The notes: generated by a model not told the origin, from the sequence alone. DNA of 64,000 nt from Arthrobacter crusticola (GCF_004357995.1 NZ_SMTK01000002.1:744001-808000), one strand, 5' to 3'; positions 16,941-26,368 are shown, numbered from the stretch's first letter. Numbers and translations are program-made.

Positions 16941-17882
16941 ATGGTTGAAACCCTCCCCTCAAACCCGTTCGGCACCCTGGTCACCGCAATGGTCACCCCG
17001 TTCACAGCCGATGGGGCGGTGGACCTCGACGGCGCCGCCGCCCTGGCATCGCGGCTCGTCGACGACGGCTGCGACGGCCTCGTCGTCTCCGGCACCACGG
17101 GAGAGACCTCAACCCTTGAGGACTCGGAGAAGGAGGACCTGTTCCGGGTCGTCGCCCAGGCCGTCGGCGGGCGGGCCCGGGTGATCGCCGGAACCGGCAC
17201 CAACCACACTTCGCACTCGGTGGAGATGGCCCACCGCGCCGTCCGTGCCGGCGCCGACGCCCAGCTGGTCGTGACCCCTTATTACAACAAGCCGACCCAG
17301 GCCGGGGTCCTCGCGCACTTCACCGCCGTCGCCGACGCGACGGACCTGCCCATCATGGTCTACGACATCCCGGGCCGTTCCGGCATCCCCATTGCCACCG
17401 AGACGATGATCCGGCTGGCCGACCACCCGGCGGTCCTCGCACTTAAGGACGCCAAGGCCGACTTCGGCGAGGTGACGAGGGTGCTGGCCAACACGGACCT
17501 CGCCGTCTACTCGGGCGATGACGGCCTCACCCTGCCCTGGATGGTGGCCGGCGCCGTCGGCGTCGTCAGCGTCACCGCGCACGTGGCCACCGCGCAGTTT
17601 CGAGCGCTCGTGGACGCCGCCGCGGCCGGGGACTTCGCCACCGCCCGGCGGATTCACTTCGAGCTCGACCCGGTGATCCGCGCCGTGATGACCCACCTTC
17701 CCGGGGCGATCTCCGCCAAGGAGATCCTCCACCGCCAGGGCACCCTCGCGGGCACCGCCGTGCGCCTGCCGCTTGTGGCTCCGACTCAGGCGGAGCTTGA
17801 GCCGGTGTTCGCTGACCTCGCCGAGGCCGGGTGGGACCTCCCGCCGGCCGCGCCCTCGCAGGCCGCGGGAGCGCGCGCATGA
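16941..17882 (+). CDS. dapA: 4-hydroxy-tetrahydrodipicolinate synthase
   Basis: A 313-residue DapA that condenses pyruvate with aspartate semialdehyde. The Schiff-base lysine is K169 (VLALKDAK). Y141 (YDIPGRSG), Y115 (VTPYYNKPTQ) and GTTGETSTL near residue 51 complete the active site. ATG 16941 is chosen because family homology starts there and a TAACGT element precedes it; the upstream open frame lies in the divergent promoter region. Its stop overlaps the RNase J start (ATGA). Confidence 0.97.
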   Translation: MVETLPSNPFGTLVTAMVTPFTADGAVDLDGAAALASRLVDDGCDGLVVSGTTGETSTLEDSEKEDLFRVVAQAVGGRARVIAGTGTNHTSHSVEMAHRAVRAGADAQLVVTPYYNKPTQAGVLAHFTAVADATDLPIMVYDIPGRSGIPIATETMIRLADHPAVLALKDAKADFGEVTRVLANTDLAVYSGDDGLTLPWMVAGAVGVVSVTAHVATAQFRALVDAAAAGDFATARRIHFELDPVIRAVMTHLPGAISAKEILHRQGTLAGTAVRLPLVAPTQAELEPVFADLAEAGWDLPPAAPSQAAGARA

Positions 17883-19564
17883 GCCCCACCGCACCGCTGG
17901 TCCCGGTGCCCGCGCTGGCCGAGGGAACCCTCCGGATCGTCGCTCTCGGAGGCCTCGGGGAGATCGGCCGCAACATGACCGTGTTCGAACTGAACGGCAA
18001 GCTGCTCATCGTCGACTGCGGGGTGCTCTTCCCGGAGGAGCACCAGCCCGGCGTCGACCTGATCCTGCCGGACTTCTCCTACCTCGAGGGCCGGCTGGAC
18101 GACGTCGTCGGCCTCGTCCTGACCCACGGCCACGAGGACCACATCGGGGCGGTGCCCTACCTGTTGCGGCTCAAGGAGGACATCCCGCTCATCGGGTCCC
18201 AGCTCACCCTGGCCCTGATCGAGGCGAAGCTGCAGGAACACCGCATCCGCCCCTACACCCTCACGGTGTCCGAGGGGCAGATCGAGCAGTTCGGCCCCTT
18301 CGAGTGCGAGTTCGTCGCGGTGAACCACTCAATCCCCGACGCGCTGGCAGTGTTCATCCGCACCGGGGCCGGGAACGTGCTTCACACCGGCGACTTCAAG
18401 ATGGACCAGCTTCCCCTCGACGGGCGCATCACCGACCTGCGCGCCTTCTCCCGCCTGGGGGAGGAAGGCGTCGACCTGTTCCTCGTCGACTCGACCAACG
18501 CCGACGTGCCCGGATTCACCGCCGCTGAGCGGGAGATCGGGCCGGTCCTCGAGCGGCTGTTCGCCGACGTCCGCAAGCGGATCATCGTGGCCTCCTTCTC
18601 CTCCCACGTGCACCGGGTCCAGCAGGTCCTCGACGCCGCACAAGCCCACGGACGCTTCGTCTGCTTCGCCGGGCGCTCCATGGTGCGCAATATGGGCATC
18701 GCCGCCCGGCTGGGCTACCTCCGGGTGCCCGAGGGCATCCTCGTCGACCTCAAGGACGTCGATAACCTGCCCGACGACAAGGTGGTGCTGATGTCCACCG
18801 GATCCCAGGGCGAGCCCATGGCGGCCCTGTCCCGGATGGCCAACGGCGACCACCGCATCACAGTGGGCCCGGGCGACACGGTGATCCTTGCGTCCTCCCT
18901 CATTCCCGGCAACGAAAACGCGGTCTTCCGGGTCATCAACGGTTTGCTGAAACTCGGCGCGGACGTTGTCCACAAGGGCAACGCCCGGGTCCACGTCTCC
19001 GGCCACGCGGCGGCTGGTGAGCTGCTCTACTGCTACAACATCCTGAAGCCGCGCAACGTGATGCCGGTCCACGGGGAGACCCGCCACCTCATCGCCAACG
19101 GCCGGCTCGCCGAGCTGACCGGGGTGCCGGCGGAAAACGTCCTCCTGGCCGACAACGGCTCCGTCATCGACCTCGTCGATGGGAAGGCCCTCACGGTCGG
19201 CGCCGTGGAGTGCGGCTTTGTGTATGTCGACGGGTCCAGCGTCGGTGAGATCACCGACGCCGACCTCAAGGACCGCCGCATCCTCGGCGAGGAGGGGTTC
19301 ATCTCCATCGTGGCCGTCGTCAACCGCACCACCGGCAAGATCGTCTCCGGCCCCGACATCCACGCCCGCGGCTTCGCCGAGGACGACTCGGTGTTCGACG
19401 AGATCACCGGCAAGCTCAACGCCGCCCTGGAAGAGGCGGTGCGCAGCAATATCGACCACACCACCTACCAGCTCCAGCAGGTGGTGCGCCGGGTCATCGG
19501 CACCTGGGTGAATCGCCGGTACCGCCGCCGCCCGATGATCATTCCGGTGGTTCTGGAGGCCTGA
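17879..19564 (+). CDS. rnj: Ribonuclease J
   Basis: A 561-residue RNase J, a metallo-beta-lactamase/beta-CASP nuclease with endonuclease and 5'-3' exonuclease activity. The zinc motif HGHEDHIG is at about residues 83-90. The beta-CASP segment includes VVLMSTGSQGEPMAALSRM and VHVSGHAAAGELLYCYNILKP. ATG 17879 overlaps dapA; the dapA-rnj pairing is common in actinobacteria. Together with PNPase in this window it covers both directions of exonucleolytic RNA decay. Confidence 0.97.
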   Translation: MSPTAPLVPVPALAEGTLRIVALGGLGEIGRNMTVFELNGKLLIVDCGVLFPEEHQPGVDLILPDFSYLEGRLDDVVGLVLTHGHEDHIGAVPYLLRLKEDIPLIGSQLTLALIEAKLQEHRIRPYTLTVSEGQIEQFGPFECEFVAVNHSIPDALAVFIRTGAGNVLHTGDFKMDQLPLDGRITDLRAFSRLGEEGVDLFLVDSTNADVPGFTAAEREIGPVLERLFADVRKRIIVASFSSHVHRVQQVLDAAQAHGRFVCFAGRSMVRNMGIAARLGYLRVPEGILVDLKDVDNLPDDKVVLMSTGSQGEPMAALSRMANGDHRITVGPGDTVILASSLIPGNENAVFRVINGLLKLGADVVHKGNARVHVSGHAAAGELLYCYNILKPRNVMPVHGETRHLIANGRLAELTGVPAENVLLADNGSVIDLVDGKALTVGAVECGFVYVDGSSVGEITDADLKDRRILGEEGFISIVAVVNRTTGKIVSGPDIHARGFAEDDSVFDEITGKLNAALEEAVRSNIDHTTYQLQQVVRRVIGTWVNRRYRRRPMIIPVVLEA

Positions 19565-19658
19565 CCCGGCGCAAGGTCCCGCTCCGCGGCCGCGGCGCCG
19601 GGGGTCCCTGCCTGACCCAAAAACCGCGTATATTCCGGGAAACGCGGGCCCCGTCCGG

Positions 19659-19664
19659 TACCGT
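19659..19664 (+). promoter_or_regulatory. -10 hexamer of ftsK (leaderless)
   Basis: TACCGT, spacer AGCAGT, then ATG at 19671 without a ribosome-binding site. Confidence 0.55.
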
Positions 19665-19670
19665 AGCAGT

Positions 19671-22493
19671 ATGGCGACTCGTACTTCCCCTGCCCCGCGG
19701 GGCCCCCAGCGGTCGCGCGGCAAGGCCGCACCCGCAGGACGCTCAACGTCGGGCCGGGGTTCCTCCAGCGCCAGGACGCAGACCACCAAGGCTCTCGCGG
19801 TACCGGAGGATGACCGGCCGCCGCTTCCCGTGCGCGCCGTGCGCGGGGCCTGGCTGGGCGTCGCCCGGATGACCGGCGCGGGCGTCCGGAAGTTCGGCCA
19901 CGAGGTCCACCCGGAGCGCGAACTGCGCCGGGACGGCACCGGATTCTTCCTGCTCCTGCTGGCCGTGGCCGTCGCCGCCGTCGAGTGGTGGGCACTCAAG
20001 GGCCCGGTCGCTGACGTCATCCATGCCGTCGCCGGCGGAACCTTCGGCTGGATGGCGCTGCTGATCCCCTTCCTGCTCGGGATCGGCGCGGTGCGCCTTT
20101 TCCGCTACCCCGAGGCGCACCGGGCCAACAACCGGATCGCCATCGGCCTGCTGATCCTCCTGTTCGCCGGTTCGGGCATCTCCCACCTCGTCGGCGGACA
20201 GCCGGGCCTCTCCGCGGGCCTGCCGCTGCTCTGGCGTGCCGGGGGAGTCGTCGGCTTCCTGGTGGCCGGTCCGCTCAGCTCCGTGCTCACACCCTGGCCG
20301 GTGGGCGTCCTGCTTGGTTTCGCCGTCTTCGTGAGTCTGCTGATTATCACCGCCACGCCCTTCCGCCACATCCCCGACCGGCTCCGGAGCCTGTACGAGC
20401 ACCTGATGGGCCAGGACCTGATCGACGCCGCCGACCGTGACGGCCACGACCAGAGTTACCTCTACGAGGCGCACGGCTCGACTGCCGTCAAGCCGAAATC
20501 GAAGCGCAAGGACCGCCAGACCAGGAACCGGGGCGACGATCCGGCCGACGATCCCTCCTCCGACGGATTCGTCGGCGACGAGGCGTTCGAGCGCGCCCTG
20601 ATCGAGGACGAGGAACGCAAGGCCCGCGAGGCCGAGCGGCAGATCCCCGCCGGCGTGCGCCGCCCCACCCAGCAGGAACTCGCAACCGAAAAGATCAAGC
20701 GCGCCCAGGGCCTGGGAGACGAGCCCGCGGGCGAACCCGCCACCGAGGCGATCGACGTCGTGCCGGCCGCCAAGGCCCTGATCGTCCCCTCCACCCCCGT
20801 CCAGCCGCAGACCCCGCCCTCGCCGATCCCGCAGCGCACCGAGCAGCTCCAGCTGGCCGGGGACGTCGCCTACACCCTGCCCCCCTCGGACTACCTCCCG
20901 GCGGGCACCCCGCCCAAGGAGCGCTCGGAGGCCAACGACGCCGTCGTCGCCGCCCTGACGCACACCCTCGAGCAGTTCAACGTCGACGCGAAGGTCACCG
21001 GCTTCTCCCGCGGCCCCACGGTCACCCGGTACGAGATCGAACTCGCCTCGGGCACCAAGGTGGAGCGGGTGACCGCCCTGTCGAAGAACATCTCCTATGC
21101 CGTCGCCAGCTCGGACGTGCGCATCCTGTCGCCGATCCCCGGCAAGTCGGCGATCGGCATCGAGATCCCGAACACCGACCGCGAGACCGTCTCCCTCGGG
21201 GACGTGCTGCGCTCGGGAAACGCCCGCAAGACCGAACACCCGATGGTGATGGGCGTGGGCAAGGACGTCGAGGGCGGCTTCGTCGTCGCGAACCTCGCCA
21301 AGATGCCCCACCTGCTCGTCGCCGGCGCCACCGGCGCGGGCAAGTCCTCCTTCGTGAACTCCATGATCACCTCGATCCTGATGCGGGCCACCCCCGACGA
21401 GGTGCGCATGGTCATGGTCGACCCCAAACGCGTCGAGCTCACCGCCTACGAGGGCGTGCCGCACCTGATCACCCCGATCATCACCAACCCCAAGAAGGCC
21501 GCCGAGGCCCTGCAGTGGGTGGTCCGCGAGATGGACACCCGCTACGACGACCTCGCCAACTACGGGTTCAAGCACATCGACGACTTCAACAAGGCCGTCC
21601 GCAACGGCAAGGTCCTCCCGCCCGAGGGCTCCAAGCGCGTGGTGCGTCCCTACCCGTACCTGCTCGTGATCGTGGATGAGCTCGCCGACCTGATGATGGT
21701 CGCCCCGCGCGACGTCGAAGACTCAATCGTGCGCATCACCCAGCTGGCCCGCGCCGCCGGCATCCACCTGGTCCTCGCCACCCAGCGGCCCTCCGTCGAC
21801 GTCGTCACCGGCCTGATCAAGGCGAACGTGCCGTCGAGGATGGCGTTCGCCACCTCCTCGGTCACCGACTCCCGCGTGGTGCTCGACCAGCCCGGCGCCG
21901 AGAAGCTCATCGGCCAGGGCGACGCCCTGTTCCTGCCGATGGGGGCCTCCAAGCCGATGCGCGTCCAGGGTGCCTGGGTGACGGAGTCCGAAATCCACCG
22001 CGTGGTGGAGCACGTCAAGGGCCAGCTCGGGGCGGTGTACCGGGAGGACGTCGCCGTCGAGGCGCCCAAGAAGCAGATCGACGACGACATCGGAGACGAC
22101 CTCGAGGTGCTGCTGCAGGCCACCGAGCTGGTGGTGACGACCCAGTTCGGGTCGACCTCGATGCTCCAGCGCAAGCTGCGGGTCGGCTTCGCCAAGGCAG
22201 GCCGGCTCATGGATCTGCTCGAGTCCCGCGGCGTCGTGGGCCCCTCGGAGGGCTCCAAGGCCCGCGACGTGCTCGTCAAACCGGACGACCTCGCCCCGGT
22301 GCTCGCCGCCATGCGCGGCGATGAAGGCGCCGCCGTGCCGCAGGCGCCCGCTCCCGCTCCCGCACCGGCCGCGTCCCCCGTCGACCTCGTGGCCGACGAC
22401 CTCGCAGCGCGCTCCCAGGCGGTCGAATGGAACGACGGAATCGACGATGCCGACGAGGACGGCGAAGACGCCTGGAGCCTCACGGGAAGGTAG
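19671..22493 (+). CDS. ftsK: DNA translocase FtsK/SpoIIIE
   Basis: A 940-residue septal DNA pump for chromosome segregation. The N-terminus is basic and Ser/Arg-rich. About four membrane helices lie between residues 80 and 240. A charged linker covers about 250-420. The motor follows, with Walker A VAGATGAGKSS near residue 553 and Walker B LLVIVDELADLMM near 665. The gamma winged-helix domain (ELVVTTQFGSTSMLQRKLRVG) is near 820-870, followed by an acidic tail. Its TAG stop forms the first half of the pgsA -10 hexamer. Confidence 0.96.
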   Translation: MATRTSPAPRGPQRSRGKAAPAGRSTSGRGSSSARTQTTKALAVPEDDRPPLPVRAVRGAWLGVARMTGAGVRKFGHEVHPERELRRDGTGFFLLLLAVAVAAVEWWALKGPVADVIHAVAGGTFGWMALLIPFLLGIGAVRLFRYPEAHRANNRIAIGLLILLFAGSGISHLVGGQPGLSAGLPLLWRAGGVVGFLVAGPLSSVLTPWPVGVLLGFAVFVSLLIITATPFRHIPDRLRSLYEHLMGQDLIDAADRDGHDQSYLYEAHGSTAVKPKSKRKDRQTRNRGDDPADDPSSDGFVGDEAFERALIEDEERKAREAERQIPAGVRRPTQQELATEKIKRAQGLGDEPAGEPATEAIDVVPAAKALIVPSTPVQPQTPPSPIPQRTEQLQLAGDVAYTLPPSDYLPAGTPPKERSEANDAVVAALTHTLEQFNVDAKVTGFSRGPTVTRYEIELASGTKVERVTALSKNISYAVASSDVRILSPIPGKSAIGIEIPNTDRETVSLGDVLRSGNARKTEHPMVMGVGKDVEGGFVVANLAKMPHLLVAGATGAGKSSFVNSMITSILMRATPDEVRMVMVDPKRVELTAYEGVPHLITPIITNPKKAAEALQWVVREMDTRYDDLANYGFKHIDDFNKAVRNGKVLPPEGSKRVVRPYPYLLVIVDELADLMMVAPRDVEDSIVRITQLARAAGIHLVLATQRPSVDVVTGLIKANVPSRMAFATSSVTDSRVVLDQPGAEKLIGQGDALFLPMGASKPMRVQGAWVTESEIHRVVEHVKGQLGAVYREDVAVEAPKKQIDDDIGDDLEVLLQATELVVTTQFGSTSMLQRKLRVGFAKAGRLMDLLESRGVVGPSEGSKARDVLVKPDDLAPVLAAMRGDEGAAVPQAPAPAPAPAASPVDLVADDLAARSQAVEWNDGIDDADEDGEDAWSLTGR

Positions 22494-22496
22494 CCT
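22491..22496 (+). promoter_or_regulatory. -10 hexamer of pgsA (leaderless)
   Basis: TAGCCT, whose TAG is also the ftsK stop codon, then TATCGC and GTG at 22503. Confidence 0.55.
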
Positions 22497-22502
22497 TATC
22501 GC

Positions 22503-23102
22503 GTGATGAACACCCCAGCCAAAGAAGTGCCCGTTCTGAATATCGCGAACATCCTCACCGTCGTGCGGATCGTGCTCGTCCCCTTCTTCGTCTGGTTCCT
22601 CGCCGCCGATGAAAGCACGGGCGGGCTGTTCCGCTGGCTTGCTGTGATCACCTTCGCCGTGGCGATCTACACCGACAAGCTCGACGGTGACCTCGCGCGC
22701 AGCCGCGGGCTGATCACCGACTTCGGGAAGATCGCCGACCCGATCGCCGACAAGCTGCTGATCGGCTCGGCGCTGATCATGCTCTCGATCCTCGGCGAGC
22801 TCTGGTGGTGGGTCACCATCGTGATCCTCGCCCGCGAAGTGGGCATCACCCTGCTGCGTTTCGCCGTGATCCGCTACGGCGTCATGCCGGCCTCGCGCGG
22901 GGGCAAGCTCAAGACCGTCGTCCAGACAGCGGCCATCCTGGTCTTCCTCCTCCCATTCGCCAGCACCCCCGGCGCCTGGGGCTGGTGGATCGCAGCGGCC
23001 TTCATGGCGGCGGCCCTGGTGATCACCGTGGTGACCGGCCTCGACTACATCCGGCAGGCCGTACAGCTGCGTGCCACGGCCCGCTCCAACGGTCAGCAGT
23101 GA
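22503..23102 (+). CDS. pgsA: CDP-diacylglycerol-glycerol-3-phosphate 3-phosphatidyltransferase
   Basis: A 199-residue integral membrane enzyme that makes phosphatidylglycerol phosphate. The CDP-alcohol phosphotransferase motif is visible as a variant, with TDKLDGDLAR and ITDFGKIADPIADK supplying the metal-binding aspartates. The first D of the usual DG-2x-AR pattern is preserved as DGDLAR. Four or more membrane helices are present. Start is GTG 22503; ATG 22506 is an in-frame alternative. It overlaps the next gene by four bases. Confidence 0.93.
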   Translation: MMNTPAKEVPVLNIANILTVVRIVLVPFFVWFLAADESTGGLFRWLAVITFAVAIYTDKLDGDLARSRGLITDFGKIADPIADKLLIGSALIMLSILGELWWWVTIVILAREVGITLLRFAVIRYGVMPASRGGKLKTVVQTAAILVFLLPFASTPGAWGWWIAAAFMAAALVITVVTGLDYIRQAVQLRATARSNGQQ

Positions 23103-23572
23103 ACGCTGTCGACGTCGTCGCGGCCGCCCTGGCCGCCCGCGTCACCGTCGGGACCGCCGAGTCCCTGACCGCCGGGCAGGTGGCGGCGGCATTGGCCGAC
23201 GTGCCGGGAGCGTCCGGAGCGCTGCGCGGCGGGATCGTCGCCTACGCCAACGGCGTCAAGCGGGACGTGCTCGGAGTCGATGCGGCGCTCCTTGAGTCCG
23301 TTGGCTCCGTGGATCCGGCCGTCGCCGCCCAGATGGCCGAGGGGGCCCGCCGGGTGCTCGACGTGGATGCCGCCGTCTCCACCACCGGAGTGGCGGGGCC
23401 CGCCCCGCACGACGGCCAGCCGGTGGGCACCGTTTTCATCGCCGTGGCTACCGCGGGCGGGACCGAGGTGCGACGGTTCGGCTTCCCCGGCGGGAGGGAC
23501 TCCGTCCGGGCGGCGTCATGCGGGGCCGCCCTGGAACTGCTCGGCGGGGCCATCCTAAGGGAACAAATGTGA
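23099..23572 (+). CDS. CinA-family nicotinamide-nucleotide amidase
   Basis: A 157-residue stand-alone CinA C-terminal domain (PncC type), which hydrolyses nicotinamide mononucleotide to nicotinate mononucleotide. GTAESLTAGQVAAALADVPGAS carries the catalytic serine region, and STTGVAGPAPHDGQPVGTVFIA is the second signature. The N-terminal MoCF-like domain of full-length CinA is absent, which is normal for this subfamily. The GTG start overlaps the pgsA stop. The pgsA-cinA-clgR-recA order is typical of actinobacteria. Confidence 0.92.
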   Translation: MNAVDVVAAALAARVTVGTAESLTAGQVAAALADVPGASGALRGGIVAYANGVKRDVLGVDAALLESVGSVDPAVAAQMAEGARRVLDVDAAVSTTGVAGPAPHDGQPVGTVFIAVATAGGTEVRRFGFPGGRDSVRAASCGAALELLGGAILREQM

Positions 23573-23583
23573 AGACACACTAG

Positions 23584-23609
23584 TTATCAATACAGCGAGC
23601 CGTTGATAA
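23584..23609. promoter_or_regulatory. Inverted repeat operator candidate upstream of clgR
   Basis: TTATCAA and TTGATAA are perfect 7-bp inverted arms with 12 bases between them (19 bp from arm to arm, about two helical turns). The first arm can serve as a -35 (TTATCA) and TAAGGT at 23607-23612 as a -10 with a 17-bp spacer, so a bound protein would block the promoter. It is AT-rich in a high-GC background. The regulator is unknown. Confidence 0.5.
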
Positions 23610-23798
23610 GGTTGACGACTCAGGCCCAAGAAGCTCGGGCCGGACCGACTATGCATTCTCCGCTTCCCGGCGGGTCCGCATTTATGAGGGAGCAAGGCGA
23701 TACAGATGGTAAGACAACCCGTATCCGTAAACGGCGTGGTCCGTTGGCGCGATGTGGGGTTGGCAGATGACGCACAACGCAAGCCTAAGGAGCGCAAA

Positions 23799-24146
23799 AT
23801 GGTCGTACTACGCCATGAGATCGGAGACGTCCTCCGGGACGTCCGCCAGCGCCAGGGCCGTACGCTGCGTGAAGTCTCCCACAGTGCGAGGGTTTCCCTG
23901 GGTTACCTGAGCGAAGTGGAGCGCGGCCAGAAGGAAGCGTCATCTGAACTCCTCTCATCAATCTGCAGCGCGCTGGACGTACCACTGTCCACGATGCTGC
24001 GGGAGGTCAGCGACCGGCTCGCGGAGGCGGAAGGTGTTTCGGTACCGGACACCGTCCCGCAGGAATTCTCCCGCGAGTTCGAGAACAACATCCCCGACGA
24101 TTTCACCGAAAACTTCCGCAGGGGCCTGGCGGCGACGAACCGCTAG
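23799..24146 (+). CDS. clgR: XRE-family transcriptional regulator, ClgR-like
   Basis: A 115-residue regulator with an XRE helix-turn-helix at about residues 20-42 ([22 protein letters not shown]). The C-terminal part [17 protein letters not shown] resembles ClgR, the activator of clp protease genes in actinobacteria. The ATG at 23799 has AAGGAG five bases upstream and is preferred over an in-frame ATG at 23706 that adds 31 non-conserved residues. It lies between cinA and recA, the usual ClgR position. A strong terminator follows. Confidence 0.88.
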   Translation: MVVLRHEIGDVLRDVRQRQGRTLREVSHSARVSLGYLSEVERGQKEASSELLSSICSALDVPLSTMLREVSDRLAEAEGVSVPDTVPQEFSREFENNIPDDFTENFRRGLAATNR

Positions 24147-24164
24147 GCAGCAGCGATCCCCCCA

Positions 24165-24193
24165 AGGACCCGCCCACCGGCGGGTCCTGCTGC
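24165..24193 (+). terminator. Terminator after clgR
   Basis: AGGACCCGCC and GGCGGGTCCT form a 10-bp perfect stem with a CACC loop (24165-24188), followed by GCTGCTTTTAA. A GCAGCAG just upstream can pair with the CTGCTGC to lengthen the base. Confidence 0.75.
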
Positions 24194-24263
24194 TTTTAAG
24201 GCGCGGTGGCAGTCCGCCGGAATGCGGCCCTTCCCGGGGCCGCGGCCGCCTGCGCGCAGGGAC

Positions 24264-24737
24264 CTACCAGTTGTCCTTGGCGTAGGTCGCGTTGAGCTGG
24301 GCGATCAGATGGCCGAGCTGTTGAAGGTCCGAAACGTCCCAGTCGGCCATCAGCTCGTGGAAGGCCTGCTTGCGGGCGGTTTGGGCGTTCACCAGCTGCT
24401 GCGTGCCCGCCGGCGTCAGCGAAATGGCCTGCGCGCGGCCGTCGAGCGGATCCGCCTCCTTGTGCACGAGGCCGAGCTGTTCGAGCATGGCGATCTGCCG
24501 GCTGACCGACGGTTTGCCCACTCCGACGCTCGCGGCGATGTCGGTGAGCCGCATCGAGCCTTCCTGCTGCAGGATGACAAGGAGACCGTAGGCGGCCGGC
24601 TCCATCTCAGGGTGCACCCGGCGGGCCACCTTGTAGGAGTTGGACCGGGCGCGCCTCCAGAGCATACTGAGTTGCTGCTCAAGCGCCACGATGGCGGAAT
24701 CCACTGCGGCGTCGGTACTGCTGAGGTCAGGGGTCAT
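24264..24737 (-). CDS. MarR-family transcriptional regulator
   Basis: A 157-residue winged-helix regulator. The recognition region MRLTDIAASVGVGKPSVSRQIAMLEQLGLV (about residues 62-91) and wing with DPLDGRAQAISLTPAG are classic MarR. The ligand and target genes are unknown; no efflux or oxidoreductase gene is adjacent on the same strand. It is convergent with clgR. TAGAAT lies seven bases before ATG without a Shine-Dalgarno sequence. Confidence 0.9.
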   Translation of the reverse strand: MTPDLSSTDAAVDSAIVALEQQLSMLWRRARSNSYKVARRVHPEMEPAAYGLLVILQQEGSMRLTDIAASVGVGKPSVSRQIAMLEQLGLVHKEADPLDGRAQAISLTPAGTQQLVNAQTARKQAFHELMADWDVSDLQQLGHLIAQLNATYAKDNW

Positions 24738-24744
24738 ACCGCTT

Positions 24745-24750
24745 ATTCTA
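24745..24750 (-). promoter_or_regulatory. -10 hexamer of marR-type gene (leaderless)
   Basis: TAGAAT on the minus strand, spacer AAGCGGT, then ATG at 24737. It matches TATAAT at five of six bases. Confidence 0.6.
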
Positions 24751-24886
24751 TGGTTCGCGGTCCCTCAAGCCGCCCCGCAGTGGGTAACGGATCGGAAACC
24801 TCCCGCTTCTGCACACCGGAAATCCGGATGCATCCGCCTGCCCGGTTGGGGCATCCTGTAGGAACAGCAACGACAAAGGATAGAAA

Positions 24887-25123
24887 ATGCGGCTCAGCGA
24901 CTTCTGGCGGCTGATGGACGACGAGTTCGGCGCCCACTACTCACGGAGCCTGGCGGGTGATCTCGTGATCGGCGAATTGGGGGACCGGACCGCCCTCGAC
25001 GCACTGCGTGCGGGCATCGACCCCCGGCGGGTATGGGAGGCGGTCTGCACGGTGCAGGACGTACCGCGCGAGCGGTGGCTGGGGCGCGATCTCAAGCCTC
25101 GAGCCCGCAGCCGGGCCGAATAG
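24887..25123 (+). CDS. DUF3046 family protein
   Basis: A 78-residue protein with the DUF3046 signature (MRLSDFWRLMDDEFG near the N-terminus, DVPRERWLG near the C-terminus). Members are short actinobacterial proteins found almost always just before recA; the role is unknown. The ATG follows AAAGGA by six bases. The recA promoter and SOS box lie immediately downstream. Confidence 0.9.
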   Translation: MRLSDFWRLMDDEFGAHYSRSLAGDLVIGELGDRTALDALRAGIDPRRVWEAVCTVQDVPRERWLGRDLKPRARSRAE

Positions 25124-25150
25124 GACACGCCGGCAGTCCACCCAATTCAT

Positions 25151-25166
25151 TCGAATATCTGTTCGG
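25151..25166. promoter_or_regulatory. SOS box (LexA operator) of recA
   Basis: TCGAATATCTGTTCGG matches the actinobacterial/Gram-positive LexA consensus TCGAAC-N4-GTTCGA with two mismatches (T for C at position 6, G for A at 16). It lies at the -35 side of TATGCT at 25174, so LexA would block RNA polymerase. lexA itself is at 37044. Confidence 0.85.
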
Positions 25167-25173
25167 ATGGAGA

Positions 25174-25179
25174 TATGCT
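25174..25179 (+). promoter_or_regulatory. -10 hexamer of recA
   Basis: TATGCT eight bases after the SOS box. The predicted start near 25186 gives a leader of about 130 bases before the recA ATG. Confidence 0.6.
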
Positions 25180-25318
25180 TGGAGGACGGGTCCTGCCGGT
25201 TTTTTCACATACCGGGCGGCCTCCCAAGACTGTCAGAGCCGGCCGGTAGGGTCGGAACGAACATGCAAACAGCCCGCGGGGTTTCGCAAGCCCAGGGCAC
25301 AATCAACCGAGGTGAACA

Positions 25319-26368
25319 ATGGCTGCACCAGCCGATCGTGAGAAGGCCCTCCAGGCTGCCCTCGCGCAGATTGACAAGCAGTACGGCAAGGGCTCCGTCA
25401 TGCGGCTTGGCGATGAGATCCGGGCGCCGATCGAAACGATTTCCACCAGCTCGATCGCCCTTGATGCCGCACTCGGCATCGGCGGACTGCCCCGCGGCCG
25501 CGTCGTCGAGATCTACGGGCCCGAGTCCTCGGGTAAGACCACGGTTGCCCTGCACGCGGTGGCCAGCGCCCAGCGCAACGGCGGCATCGCGGCCTTCATC
25601 GACGCCGAGCACGCCCTCGACCCCGAGTACGCGAAGAAGCTGGGGGTGGACACCGATGCACTCCTGGTGTCCCAGCCCGACACCGGCGAGCAGGCGCTCG
25701 AGATCATGGACATGCTCGTTGGATCCGGATCCATCGACATCGTGGTCATCGACTCCGTGGCGGCACTGGTTCCCCGCGCGGAAATCGAAGGCGAGATGGG
25801 CGACAGCCACGTGGGCCTCCAGGCCCGGCTCATGAGCCAGGCCCTCCGCAAGATCACGGGCCGGCTGAGCCAGACCAAGACCACCGCCATCTTCATCAAC
25901 CAGCTCCGCGAGAAGATCGGCGTGTTCTTCGGCAGCCCCGAAACAACCACCGGCGGCAAGGCTCTGAAGTTCTACGCCTCGGTCCGCATCGATGTCCGCC
26001 GGATCGAAACCCTCAAGGAGGGCGTCAACCCCGTCGGTAACCGCACCCGCGCCAAGATCGTCAAGAACAAGATGGCCCCGCCCTTCAAGCAGGCCGAGTT
26101 CGACATTCTCTACGGACACGGCATCTCCCGTGAGGGCGGACTGATCGATGTGGGCGTCGAGAACGGGCTGGTCAAGAAGTCCGGCGCCTGGTTCACCTAC
26201 GACGGCGACCAGCTGGGCCAGGGCAAGGAAAATGCCCGCAAGTTCCTTATCGACAATCCGGACCTCGCCGATGAGCTGGAGCGGAAGATCCGCGTCAAGC
26301 TCGGGATCGACGAGCAGCCCGAAGAGCATGAGGACGGACCCAAGCTGAAGGCCGTCGGCGGAGAGTAG
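25319..26368 (+). CDS. recA: Recombinase RecA
   Basis: A 349-residue RecA, the DNA strand exchange ATPase and LexA coprotease. Walker A GPESSGKT is at residues 67-74. The Walker B region [13 protein letters not shown], the L2 loop with [21 protein letters not shown] and the acidic C-terminal tail are all intact. No intein is present. The ATG has GAGG eight bases upstream. recX starts five bases after the stop. Confidence 0.98.
   Translation: MAAPADREKALQAALAQIDKQYGKGSVMRLGDEIRAPIETISTSSIALDAALGIGGLPRGRVVEIYGPESSGKTTVALHAVASAQRNGGIAAFIDAEHALDPEYAKKLGVDTDALLVSQPDTGEQALEIMDMLVGSGSIDIVVIDSVAALVPRAEIEGEMGDSHVGLQARLMSQALRKITGRLSQTKTTAIFINQLREKIGVFFGSPETTTGGKALKFYASVRIDVRRIETLKEGVNPVGNRTRAKIVKNKMAPPFKQAEFDILYGHGISREGGLIDVGVENGLVKKSGAWFTYDGDQLGQGKENARKFLIDNPDLADELERKIRVKLGIDEQPEEHEDGPKLKAVGGE

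Noticed and set aside
18967-18975. TTGTCCACA, a DnaA-box-like sequence
   Set aside because: It lies inside rnj coding sequence and is explained by the conserved residues VVHKG.
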